DNA of 16,410 bases from RGIG3040 sp964410675 (GTDB taxonomy: Bacteria; Bacillota; Clostridia; Lachnospirales; Lachnospiraceae), in contig CAYPIB010000062.1 of assembly GCA_964410675.1 (NCBI GenBank), forward strand, positions 1 to 16,410, in the 5' to 3' direction. The notes beneath the pieces are model-generated. The model was given only the letters and a program-made list of their open reading frames with translations, was not told the origin of the DNA and made no database searches. Positions 7,801 through 13,599 of this stretch are shown one piece after another (the stretch's first letter is position 1; every line of letters begins with the position of its first letter). The translations under genes and the position numbers were made by a program.

Positions 7801-8768
7801 AGGAAAAGGAGATTACTCCAAATGTTAAGGTAAAAATAAATGGACAAGAAAGAAATCTGTCAAGAGAAAGAGAGTATGAATTTGTTTATGCTAATAATGT
7901 GAATGCAGGTACAATGACAATAACAGCTAAAGGCATTGGCAATTATACGGGTTCCATTTCAAAAACATTTACAATTGAGCCAAAAGCAGTATCATACATA
8001 TCTGTCACCCTTGAAAAGACATCTTTTGAATATGAAGCAGGTGCTATCACACCAAAAGTTACAGTAAAAGATGCTAGCACAGAGCTGAAGGTTGGCAAGG
8101 ATTATAATATTTCCTATAGTAATAATACCGATGTAACAAGTGGTTCGGACAGACCGGCGGTTACAATTACCGGACTTGGCAACTATACCGGTGAGAAAGT
8201 AACAAACTTTACAATATCAACGAGGAATATAACGAATCTTGATGATGCATATTTAAAAACAACGGATTATATCTACAATGGAAAAGCCAAAAAACCAAAA
8301 GTAGTTTTAGCTTTTATAAGAGAAGATGGAACAAGAGTTTCATTGAAGGCAAAAAGAGATTATGACTTAACCTACACTAACAATGTAGAGAAGGGAATTG
8401 CAAGAGCAACTATTACTGGAAAAGGTAATTACAGTGGTTCGCTTTCCTTAGAGTTTGGTATTGCAGAAAAAGTAAAAGTATCGAGAGCAACAATACGTTC
8501 TGTCAAGAATTCAAAGAAAAAGAGAACGGTTGTAACAATTAAAAAGGTAAGCGGTGCAGTAGGATATGAGGTAGCGTATTCGTTAAAGAAGAAATTCCCT
8601 AAAAATGAAACAAAGGTTAAGACAACAAAGAAAACGACTTATACAATTAAGAATCTTAAAAAAGGTAAGAAGTATTATTTCAGAGTAAGAGCGTATAAAG
8701 TTAATTCCATTGGCCGAAAGGTGTTTGGTTCATGGAGTAAAGTAAAATATGTAAAAGTAAAGAGATAA
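4869..8768 (+). CDS. Large secreted Ig-like / YDG-repeat / Fn3-like surface protein (1299 aa)
   Basis: Exported, probably cell-surface protein. The start at 4869 is chosen because AAGGAGG lies 8 bases upstream and a signal peptide begins at once: MRKRIR, a hydrophobic core and PAKA, with cleavage expected near residue 29-30. Residues 30-485 form a Thr/Ser-rich beta-type region I cannot assign. About 490-877 contains four bacterial Ig-like (Big_2-type) domains, with WKSSDSEVATIDSTGKITAK (528-547) as the clearest match. About 880-1198 holds four YDG-type repeats with DYNISYSNNTD and ITGLGNYTG-like cores. About 1202-1299 is a Fn3-like domain, GYEVAYSLKKKF to YYFRVRAYK, with about 33 Lys/Arg against 2 Glu. 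There is no LPXTG motif, S-layer domain or terminal membrane helix, so the basic tail may hold it on the wall by charge. No enzymatic motif is visible; adhesion or a structural role is inference. It is monocistronic. Confidence 0.88.
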   Translation: MRKRIRQVFALMLAVVMCVTVLPAVPAKAAKPVTTLFSGGISSDRVNATGAAYYWKGDEVKLSVKAADNATVEWTTTDEDGNIALGPDVISGGSSGGYITHNSDLTIADSATGSYLIKATATSGDTYQEVTYNILVQEKDFVVLEYGKNSNEKIYTSTAGFNSVILVNARCTDVRLEQVEVTTDNENLDDESKDVITDNPVSILGIGSPQKNTAKYPGCVEYQYPISSPAAITSDISKIALRLVTTKNSMTSTGLVAKYWILESATKVSNFKVTSSNQPDNQDLEKYPHIANQIIYMDSNETIKVEGTVEGSATDLPRLALINAKNNFKTVLYDYTPDVVNKKIDFIITLEGMSNKEVDNESLKITTLSGISNEYKVKVYNVDRWDLSEITTDGSGGGAGFAGYQYSKYDLKVTYLDSREEIEWSSSSTNTATVTSTGLQTARLDAHEGGSPKITAQLKPTPASSRASMVRTIIASISRVTDPEEFKIDFSTLESTNYKLPQGGTAQISAVAYAEGNPYSYPPDYFKWKSSDSEVATIDSTGKITAKNPGNTTISVRDIKDRDIPQNRQTVTVYAPVKKITLKQMAYETANPKDIATHSYAAGQSCMLYAETTPNIAGVEEIEWKSSDTSIAAIESHPSNNKIKYIKFAGTGSVTITANGEFNTSVKDTVTFTVNPSVPAQNIKVSGGETVIKEKVWLPKDGSATTLTAVQTDVNGSTANDVLTWYCEPSNQSVVMLSQDVNGTTADIKAIGTGEVKVYARNAAGVKSTPIVVKGVIYATSVGVTSESGKRVVGYGNTLKLKPTVSLGSTELTDLNWSSSDTTKIDLVRDSDGKVIVGSDGSVEVKGINYTEANIRITATNNSASLPRSGYIDLKVVNSIQDNCTVESIPDVVYTSQSITPELVIKNTAGEELILNVHYRVSYKDNTNAGVATITITGVEGAGYVDTTTVTFNILPATLNADNATIADYTSKITYDGKEKEITPNVKVKINGQERNLSREREYEFVYANNVNAGTMTITAKGIGNYTGSISKTFTIEPKAVSYISVTLEKTSFEYEAGAITPKVTVKDASTELKVGKDYNISYSNNTDVTSGSDRPAVTITGLGNYTGEKVTNFTISTRNITNLDDAYLKTTDYIYNGKAKKPKVVLAFIREDGTRVSLKAKRDYDLTYTNNVEKGIARATITGKGNYSGSLSLEFGIAEKVKVSRATIRSVKNSKKKRTVVTIKKVSGAVGYEVAYSLKKKFPKNETKVKTTKKTTYTIKNLKKGKKYYFRVRAYKVNSIGRKVFGSWSKVKYVKVKR
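7509..8465 (+). repeat. Four tandem YDG-type protein repeats
   Basis: Coding repeats of about 76-81 codons at roughly 7509-7736, 7749-7982, 7983-8222 and 8223-8465. Each has Y-x-(G/S)-(K/Q) near the start, a DY/HY-x(V/I/F)-x-Y-x-(N/D)N motif in the middle and (T/A)ITG-(K/L/V)-G-(N/A)Y-(T/S)G towards the end. They are clearly related in protein but diverged in DNA, so recent duplication is unlikely. Confidence 0.8.
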
Positions 8769-8772
8769 TAAC

Positions 8773-8808
8773 AAACTCCCTTATGCAAGAACGCATAGGG
8801 GAGTTTTT
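8773..8808 (+). terminator. Intrinsic terminator after the large secreted protein
   Basis: A 14-bp stem with one G-T wobble (8773-8786 with 8793-8806, 6-base loop) runs into TTTTT. Confidence 0.88.
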
Positions 8809-8833
8809 GTCAAAAAAATCGTTGCTGTCACGT

Positions 8834-8862
8834 TTGATAGTTTATAGGGATTATGGTATACT
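8834..8862 (+). promoter_or_regulatory. Sigma-A promoter of the acyltransferase operon
   Basis: TTGATA (8834-8839), a 17-base spacer and TATACT (8857-8862) are 5/6 matches to each consensus box. The start is expected near 8869, just before the ribosome site AAAGGG and the ATG at 8888, so the leader is very short. Confidence 0.8.
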
Positions 8863-8887
8863 AACGCAGTAGAAAGGGATACAAAAT

Positions 8888-10174
8888 ATGAAGAGAATGA
8901 ACGGACAAAACGAGATTAAATGGGACAAATTAGATAATACGGCACATCTGTTTCCGGTAATTGCAAGTGAGAGTATGAGCAGTGTGTATCGCATTAGTGT
9001 GACACTAAATGAGGAAATTCAAAAAAATGTACTTCAAGAAGCATTGAATAGAGTACTTCCGTGGTTCGATGTTTTTAATTGCAGGCTGAGAAAAGGACTG
9101 TTTTGGTATTATTTTGAAACGAATCGAAAACCTGCACCTATTGTAGTAGAAGAAAAAACATATCCCTGTCTTTATATGACTCCGTATAAAAATAATGGCT
9201 ATTTATTTCGTCTGACGTATTATAAAAAAAGAATAAATCTGGAAGTTTTTCATGTGCTAACTGATGGAATGGGTGCTATCACTTTTTTAAGGGAACTTAT
9301 TTATCAGTATCTTCGTCTCACTCATAAAGAGTTAATGAATAAGTTCGGCGATAATCTTAGCAGTGAGACATCTTTGAATTTAGAGGATAGCTATATTAAA
9401 AGCTTTCAAAAGAGCCAAAAGAAAGGATATAAAACTGAAAAGGCATATATATTAAAAGGAGAATTTTTGCAGCCGAAGCAGCTTGGGGTTATGCATGGCT
9501 ATCTTCCGCTGACACAGTTAAAGGCTGCCGCCAAAAGTAGAAATATGAGCATTAACCAATATCTGGTTGGTATTCTTACGTATAGCATTTATGTAGAATA
9601 TCTTCATAAAATGCCTTCAAAAAATCCGATTACTGTTTGCGTGCCGGTGAATCTAAGACCATATTTTGATTCTATTACAATCAAAAATTTTTTTACAGTT
9701 GTAACGGCTGTTTTTCGCGTAAAAGAAGAGGTGTATACCTTTGAGCAGGTATTGGAAATTGTGAAGAATAGTTTAACAGAACAAATTACAAAAGAAAATC
9801 TTGAACATTTGATTTCATATAATGTTGCCAACGAAAAGAAATTACTTTTACGGGCAGTGCCATTGTTTATAAAAAGAATAGTCGTAAAAACTGTTTATGG
9901 GAGTACGGCAAGAGCTAATACAACAACACTGACGAATATCGGTTCCATTCAATTGAAAGAAGAATACCAACCATTTGTTGATAAATTTCATGTCGTACTT
10001 TCAATGACGAAAGGACAAAATTTAAAAAGTGCTATTTGCTCGTATGGGGACACGCTGGTCTTTAACTTTAGCTCTAAACTTAAGGATGCTTCCATCCAAA
10101 AGGCTTTTTTTAGAATACTCGCACAAGAAGGCGTTGATGTCAAAATAGAGAGTAATGGGGTGTATTATGGGTAA
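8888..10174 (+). CDS. Condensation-fold acyltransferase (alcohol acetyltransferase / PapA-like)
   Basis: A 428-residue member of the CoA-dependent acyltransferase / condensation-domain superfamily, in which a catalytic His activates an alcohol or amine for transfer of an acyl group from CoA or a carrier protein. The active-site motif HxxxDG is intact as HVLTDG (His122, Asp126, Gly127), preceded by the expected beta strand (NLEVF). Other superfamily-like landmarks are VPVNLRPYF (252-260), near where these enzymes carry a conserved Arg/Asn, and TNIGSI (349-354), the usual S/T-N-x-G bridge segment. No carrier, adenylation or thioesterase domain is fused, so it is a stand-alone transferase; its acyl donor and acceptor cannot be read. 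ATG 8888 has AAAGGG 9 bases upstream. It is first in a tight operon, overlapping the next gene by 8 bases, which suggests a joint role with a membrane protein and an esterase, perhaps in lipid or surface-polymer acylation (inference). Confidence 0.82.
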   Translation: MKRMNGQNEIKWDKLDNTAHLFPVIASESMSSVYRISVTLNEEIQKNVLQEALNRVLPWFDVFNCRLRKGLFWYYFETNRKPAPIVVEEKTYPCLYMTPYKNNGYLFRLTYYKKRINLEVFHVLTDGMGAITFLRELIYQYLRLTHKELMNKFGDNLSSETSLNLEDSYIKSFQKSQKKGYKTEKAYILKGEFLQPKQLGVMHGYLPLTQLKAAAKSRNMSINQYLVGILTYSIYVEYLHKMPSKNPITVCVPVNLRPYFDSITIKNFFTVVTAVFRVKEEVYTFEQVLEIVKNSLTEQITKENLEHLISYNVANEKKLLLRAVPLFIKRIVVKTVYGSTARANTTTLTNIGSIQLKEEYQPFVDKFHVVLSMTKGQNLKSAICSYGDTLVFNFSSKLKDASIQKAFFRILAQEGVDVKIESNGVYYG

Positions 10175-10838
10175 ATGTAATCGGTGCAATGTTTGGATAG
10201 AAGATAAAACAATTATTTGTCCTCTTTGTAATAATGTATTAGAACAACAAGGCGAGGAGAACAAGAAGGCGATGTATCCGGATGTAAGGCTTAGGACAAA
10301 GCTTTTTCAAATTATTGGAAGAATATATATAATTATTGCGATTTTGCTTGAGAGCCTTTTGGTTATTATCAACACCCTTACTTTTTCGGGACACTGGTGG
10401 TCTGTTATTTGTGGCGGTGTATTTGTGTATTTGTTTATAGTACTGAACTTTTTTGTAGATAACAGCAACTATGGACATGTACTAAAGATAGCGATGCAGG
10501 CAGTCTGTATTGTTTTATTTACGATTTTGATAGATTTTGTTATCGGATATAGCGGCTGGTCAGTTGACTATGTAATGCCAAGTGTTATTATTTTAGTTAA
10601 CTTAGCAATAATCATTTTAATGATAGTAAATAATGAGAATTGGCAGAGCTATATAAGCTTACAGATTACGATGATGCTTTTTGGACTGATTGGTGTTATA
10701 TTGTACCAGTTTGGTTTAATTCAAAAACCGATTTTAATGTTTATAGCATTTTTAAGCTCGGTTGTTATTTTCCTTGGAACAATATTAATTGGAGATAAGA
10801 AGGCGTGGAATGAGCTGAAAAGAAAGTTTCACATATAA
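10167..10838 (+). CDS. Zinc-ribbon six-helix membrane protein (DUF6320-like)
   Basis: The 223-residue product starts with a zinc ribbon, C4-x2-C7 and C18-x2-C21, followed by six hydrophobic helices at about 46-70, 78-97, 107-127, 134-154, 163-184 and 188-208 and a short basic tail. The layout resembles the uncharacterised DUF6320 proteins I associate with clostridial acyltransferase operons; that name is from memory and moderately certain. The start at 10167 is preferred over 10155: it puts the ribbon at the very N-terminus, as is usual, and has GGGGTG 4 bases upstream. It overlaps the preceding gene by 8 bases (ATGGGTAA), indicating translational coupling. No transporter or enzyme signature is visible. 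The context suggests it anchors or organises the acyltransferase and esterase at the membrane, which is inference. Confidence 0.78.
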   Translation: MGKCNRCNVWIEDKTIICPLCNNVLEQQGEENKKAMYPDVRLRTKLFQIIGRIYIIIAILLESLLVIINTLTFSGHWWSVICGGVFVYLFIVLNFFVDNSNYGHVLKIAMQAVCIVLFTILIDFVIGYSGWSVDYVMPSVIILVNLAIIILMIVNNENWQSYISLQITMMLFGLIGVILYQFGLIQKPILMFIAFLSSVVIFLGTILIGDKKAWNELKRKFHI

Positions 10839-10850
10839 ATGAGGTGCATT

Positions 10851-11768
10851 ATGTCGGATAAAGAAGTGAGTATCCGTGGAAAAATTTTAAGGGAAATTGT
10901 CGCACATTTAAATTCGGATAGACTAATTGGACAGAAAATCAAAAATGGTGAATTGCGTAATAAAATAATAGAGCCGTCTTGGAAGTGTCCGGAAGGGTTT
11001 CGAAATACAATTATTTTTATGGAAGCATTTGATATGGAATTTTTGGAGCCGAATAACAAGAGAGAGGACCTTGTTGTACTTCAGCTGCATGGCGGCGGTT
11101 ATGTAGGACGTCTTAGAAATGCACATCGTTCACAGGGCATCTTATATAGTGGAGCCGGCAAGGGTTGCGCTGTTTTATCGATTGATTATCGGGTAGCTCC
11201 GGAACATCCGTATCCGGCGGCGCTTGAAGATGCGACAGCGGCATTTCGCTGGCTGCTTGAGAAAGGGTATGAAGCAAAGCAGATTATATTAGGCGGTGAT
11301 TCGGCAGGGGGCGGTTTAGCGATGGCTCTTTGCATGTATTTAAGAGACAATAATGAAAAACTTCCGGGAGGCATTGTCGCCATGTCTCCATGGACTGATT
11401 TAACGGCAGGAGGGGCTTCCTATACAGAAAATTATGAAATTGACCCCGTATTTGGAAATACAAAAGACAGCCTCATTTATGATGGCTCATATTTTAAAAA
11501 TATTGATCCAAAAACCCCTTATATTTCTCCGCTGTTTGGTGATTTTACAGGATTTCCGCCAATGCTGATTCAGGTTGGAACCCATGAAATGCTGTTAAGT
11601 GATTCCGTATCGGTCGCAAAGCTGGCTAAGGATGTGGGAGTTAAAGTGCGTTTCAGCAAGTATGAGGGAATGTTTCATGTATTTCAAAGAGCAATGCTGC
11701 TTATGCCGGAATCAAGAAAGGCATGGATAGAGGTTGAAAAATTTATCGAGAAGCTGGCAGAATTATAA
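10851..11768 (+). CDS. Alpha/beta hydrolase, HSL-type esterase
   Basis: A 305-residue hormone-sensitive-lipase-family esterase (Abhydrolase_3). It carries the oxyanion-hole motif HGGG (80-83), YRVAPEHPYPAALED (114-128), the nucleophile elbow GDSAGG (149-154, Ser151) and the His in EGMFHVFQ (His276). The acid is expected in GTHEMLLSDS (243-252): the canonical Asp position is Glu246 here, with Asp251 close by, so the triad acid is uncertain. The family hydrolyses short-chain acyl esters in the cytosol. The start at 10851 uses GAGGTG just upstream; an ATG at 10839 would add 4 residues with no ribosome site. It follows the membrane protein by 12 bases and ends the operon. Pairing with an acyltransferase suggests an acylation-deacylation pair, though this is inference. 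Its stop codon overlaps that of the convergent SDR gene in the palindrome TTATAA. Confidence 0.9.
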   Translation: MSDKEVSIRGKILREIVAHLNSDRLIGQKIKNGELRNKIIEPSWKCPEGFRNTIIFMEAFDMEFLEPNNKREDLVVLQLHGGGYVGRLRNAHRSQGILYSGAGKGCAVLSIDYRVAPEHPYPAALEDATAAFRWLLEKGYEAKQIILGGDSAGGGLAMALCMYLRDNNEKLPGGIVAMSPWTDLTAGGASYTENYEIDPVFGNTKDSLIYDGSYFKNIDPKTPYISPLFGDFTGFPPMLIQVGTHEMLLSDSVSVAKLAKDVGVKVRFSKYEGMFHVFQRAMLLMPESRKAWIEVEKFIEKLAEL

Positions 11769-12344
11769 CCAGCCTCCGTCTAAAGAAATGATTTGTCCGG
11801 TCAGATAGGCCGGACTTTTTATTAGTTGTAAAACAAGCTCACCGACCTCCTCGGCTGTTCCCATGCGGCCAATCGGTATTTCCTCAGTAATAGCTGACTT
11901 TTCCTCGGGACTAAAGCAGTTGTTCATATCTGTATCAATCATACCGGGAGCAATGGCATTTACTCTTATGCTGCTGGGTGCCAGTTCTTTTGCCAGAGCT
12001 TTTGTAAAACTGTTAAGTCCTCCTTTGGCTGCAGAATAAGCAACTTCCATAGAAGCGCCGGCAATCCCCCATACGGAAGAAATATTAATTATGTGGCCGT
12101 TTCCATGCTTTAGCATATTTGGAATCGCCAGCCGGCTTGTATAAAAGGCGGAAGAGAGATTCGTAGAGAGTAACCGGTGCCACGCTTCTATTTTCATGTC
12201 CTGTAAAAGACCGACATAAGAGATTCCGGCGTTATTGATTAAAATATCCAAGTGTCGATTAGCATCAGCTATCTGATTAAAACAGGATTCTACAAAAGTA
12301 TAGTCACTCATGTCGCCGATAAAGCAAGTGCATGAAATAGAGTA
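11763..12344 (-). CDS. Short-chain dehydrogenase/reductase (FabG-like), N-terminus lost in gap
   Basis: NAD(P)-dependent SDR oxidoreductase. The visible 193 residues run from the assembly gap to TAA at 11763 and include LDILINNAG, the catalytic Ser in IINISSVWG, the catalytic YSAAK, RVNAIAPGMIDTDM and the closing YLTGQIISLDGG. All are classical SDR landmarks of the 3-oxoacyl-ACP reductase type. The frame continues past the ATG at 12311 (reading CTCFIGDMSDY, as expected before the D-x-S/D segment), so that ATG is internal. About 50-55 residues holding the TGxxxGIG cofactor loop lie in the 100-N gap. Family-wide substrates range from 3-ketoacyl-ACP to sugars and steroids, so FabG itself cannot be claimed; no other fatty-acid genes are adjacent. 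It is convergent with the esterase operon and hosts that operon's terminator in its coding sequence. Confidence 0.88.
   Translation of the reverse strand, partial: YSISCTCFIGDMSDYTFVESCFNQIADANRHLDILINNAGISYVGLLQDMKIEAWHRLLSTNLSSAFYTSRLAIPNMLKHGNGHIINISSVWGIAGASMEVAYSAAKGGLNSFTKALAKELAPSSIRVNAIAPGMIDTDMNNCFSPEEKSAITEEIPIGRMGTAEEVGELVLQLIKSPAYLTGQIISLDGGWL
11795..11820 (+). terminator. Intrinsic terminator of the acyltransferase operon, inside the SDR gene
   Basis: An 8-bp GC-rich stem (11795-11802 with 11808-11815, one G-T wobble, loop AGATA) is followed by TTTTTATT on the plus strand. It starts 27 bases after the esterase stop and lies wholly within the conserved 3' end of the antisense SDR gene. 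On the minus strand no T run follows, so SDR transcription is not stopped. Confidence 0.78.
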
Positions 12345-12444
12345 NNNNNNNNNNNNNNNNNNNNNNNNNNNNNNNNNNNNNNNNNNNNNNNNNNNNNNNN
12401 NNNNNNNNNNNNNNNNNNNNNNNNNNNNNNNNNNNNNNNNNNNN
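12345..12444. other. Assembly gap of 100 N
   Basis: The run of N removes the N-terminus of the SDR gene and whatever separates it from trxB. The round length suggests unknown true size. At least about 150-160 bases of SDR coding sequence plus its promoter must be missing, so the real gap is probably longer than 100. Confidence 0.9.
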
Positions 12445-12471
12445 AAAGGAAAACTTACAAAGGGAATAAAA

Positions 12472-12500
12472 TTGCATTTATTTGGGAAAACTGATACACT
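12472..12500 (+). promoter_or_regulatory. Possible promoter of trxB
   Basis: TTGCAT (12472-12477), a 17-base spacer and TACACT (12495-12500) make a weak sigma-A match placed 41 bases before the ATG of trxB. Part of the upstream control region lies in the gap. Confidence 0.42.
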
Positions 12501-12541
12501 AAAATGGATAAAACAAAGGATTAAAATAGAGGAGACAAGCG

Positions 12542-13459
12542 ATGGAAAAAGTATATGATATTATAATAATCGGCGCGGGTCCGGCAGGTATGTCTTCCGC
12601 AGTTTATGGTGTTCGAGCAGGCTTAAATGTATTAGTGATTGACCAATCCGGAATGCCGGGCGGACAAGTGCTTTCCACATACGAAGTGGATAATTATTTA
12701 GGCCTTCCGGGTGTCAGCGGTTTTGAACTTGGCATGAAGTTTAAAGAGCATGCTGAAAACTTAAATGTTTCTATGCAGGAGGGGGAAGTTTATAAAATTT
12801 CTGACCGCGGAGATTTCATGGAAGTTTTTACGGAGGAGGAGAGCTTTATAGCAAAAACAGTTATTTATGCCTCCGGAGCCAAGCATGCCAAATTAAATGT
12901 ACCGGGTGAAGAAGAGCTGGCTGGAATGGGAATTTCATATTGTGCAACTTGTGACGGTGCTTTTTTTAAAGACAAGACAGTAGCCGTAGTGGGTGGATCT
13001 GATGTTGCGGTGGAGGATGCAATTTTTTTAGCACGTTCAAGTAAAAAGGTTTATCTAGTGCATCGCAGAGATGAACTAAGGGCAGCAAAAAGTCTTCAGG
13101 AAGCATTGTTTAAATTAGCTAATGTAGAAATTTTATGGGACAGTGTTGTTACTTGTATAAATGGAGCAGATAAGGTAGAAAGTGTATCCATATTAAATAA
13201 GAAAACAAATGAGCAGAAGGAGTATCCTCTCCAAGGCGTTTTTATTGCTGTCGGCATGGTTCCGGGAACTGAAAATTTAAAAGATTTTGTAGAAAGAGAT
13301 GAGAAGGGATATATTATCGCTCAGGAAGATTGTGTGACGAGTAAAGCGGGCTTTTTTGCGGCAGGTGATGTGCGGACAAAGGGACTGCGGCAAATTGTTA
13401 CGGCTGTTGCAGATGGTGCAAATGCAGTTGCCTCAGCTGAGAAATATATAAATGTATAA
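12542..13459 (+). CDS. trxB: Thioredoxin-disulfide reductase
   Basis: FAD-dependent reductase that passes electrons from NADPH to thioredoxin in the cytosol. The 305 residues match bacterial TrxB length. Landmarks in order are the FAD-binding GAGPAG (11-16), MPGGQV (38-43), the redox pair Cys134-Ala-Thr-Cys137 in YCATCDGAFF, a second Rossmann motif VVGGSDVAVEDA (149-160), HRRDELRA (174-181) where the two Arg mark NADPH preference, and the FAD-binding AAGDVR (273-278). The second Rossmann loop reads GGSDVA rather than the common GGGDSA, a mild variation. AGAGGAG lies 7 bases before ATG 12542. No thioredoxin gene is adjacent; a partner may lie elsewhere. The gene appears monocistronic. A ferredoxin-linked variant is unlikely because the HRR motif is intact. 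Confidence 0.95.
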   Translation: MEKVYDIIIIGAGPAGMSSAVYGVRAGLNVLVIDQSGMPGGQVLSTYEVDNYLGLPGVSGFELGMKFKEHAENLNVSMQEGEVYKISDRGDFMEVFTEEESFIAKTVIYASGAKHAKLNVPGEEELAGMGISYCATCDGAFFKDKTVAVVGGSDVAVEDAIFLARSSKKVYLVHRRDELRAAKSLQEALFKLANVEILWDSVVTCINGADKVESVSILNKKTNEQKEYPLQGVFIAVGMVPGTENLKDFVERDEKGYIIAQEDCVTSKAGFFAAGDVRTKGLRQIVTAVADGANAVASAEKYINV

Positions 13460-13508
13460 AATGGTAGAAAATTCCTGTACTAAATTGTCATAATTCAAGC
13501 AAAATGCC

Positions 13509-13537
13509 TTGACAATTATTACAAAAGATGATATATT
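13509..13537 (+). promoter_or_regulatory. Sigma-A promoter of the NlpC/P60 gene
   Basis: A perfect TTGACA (13509-13514), 17-base spacer and TATATT (13532-13537) put the transcription start near 13544. The resulting leader of about 56 bases holds the TGTAAC repeats. The -35 lies in the right arm of an 8-bp inverted repeat (AATTGTCA 13483-13490, TGACAATT 13510-13517). Confidence 0.87.
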
Positions 13538-13547
13538 TGTCTACGGA

Positions 13548-13587
13548 TGTAACAATTTTGTAACAAATATATTAATGTTTGTAACAA
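13548..13587 (+). promoter_or_regulatory. WalR-type direct repeats in the leader of the wall hydrolase
   Basis: TGTAAC-N5-TGTAAC (13548-13564) is an exact fit to the WalR (YycF) recognition pattern TGTWAH-N5-TGTWAH, and a third TGTAACAA lies at 13580-13587. Copies start 11 and 21 bases apart, so all fall on one helix face. They are downstream of the predicted start site, a position suited to repression. Confidence 0.55.
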
Positions 13588-13599
13588 CAGGGAGGCAAT

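Noticed and set aside
11763..12311. Complete 182-aa SDR starting at the ATG at 12311
   Set aside because: The frame continues in family-like sequence to the N gap, and an SDR starting here would lack its cofactor-binding loop. No ribosome site precedes that ATG.
12310..12558. Plus-strand open frame of 82 codons overlapping the trxB start
   Set aside because: It runs through the 100-N gap and antisense to the SDR gene; the frame is an artefact of N having no stops. The part after the gap is better read as the trxB promoter and leader.
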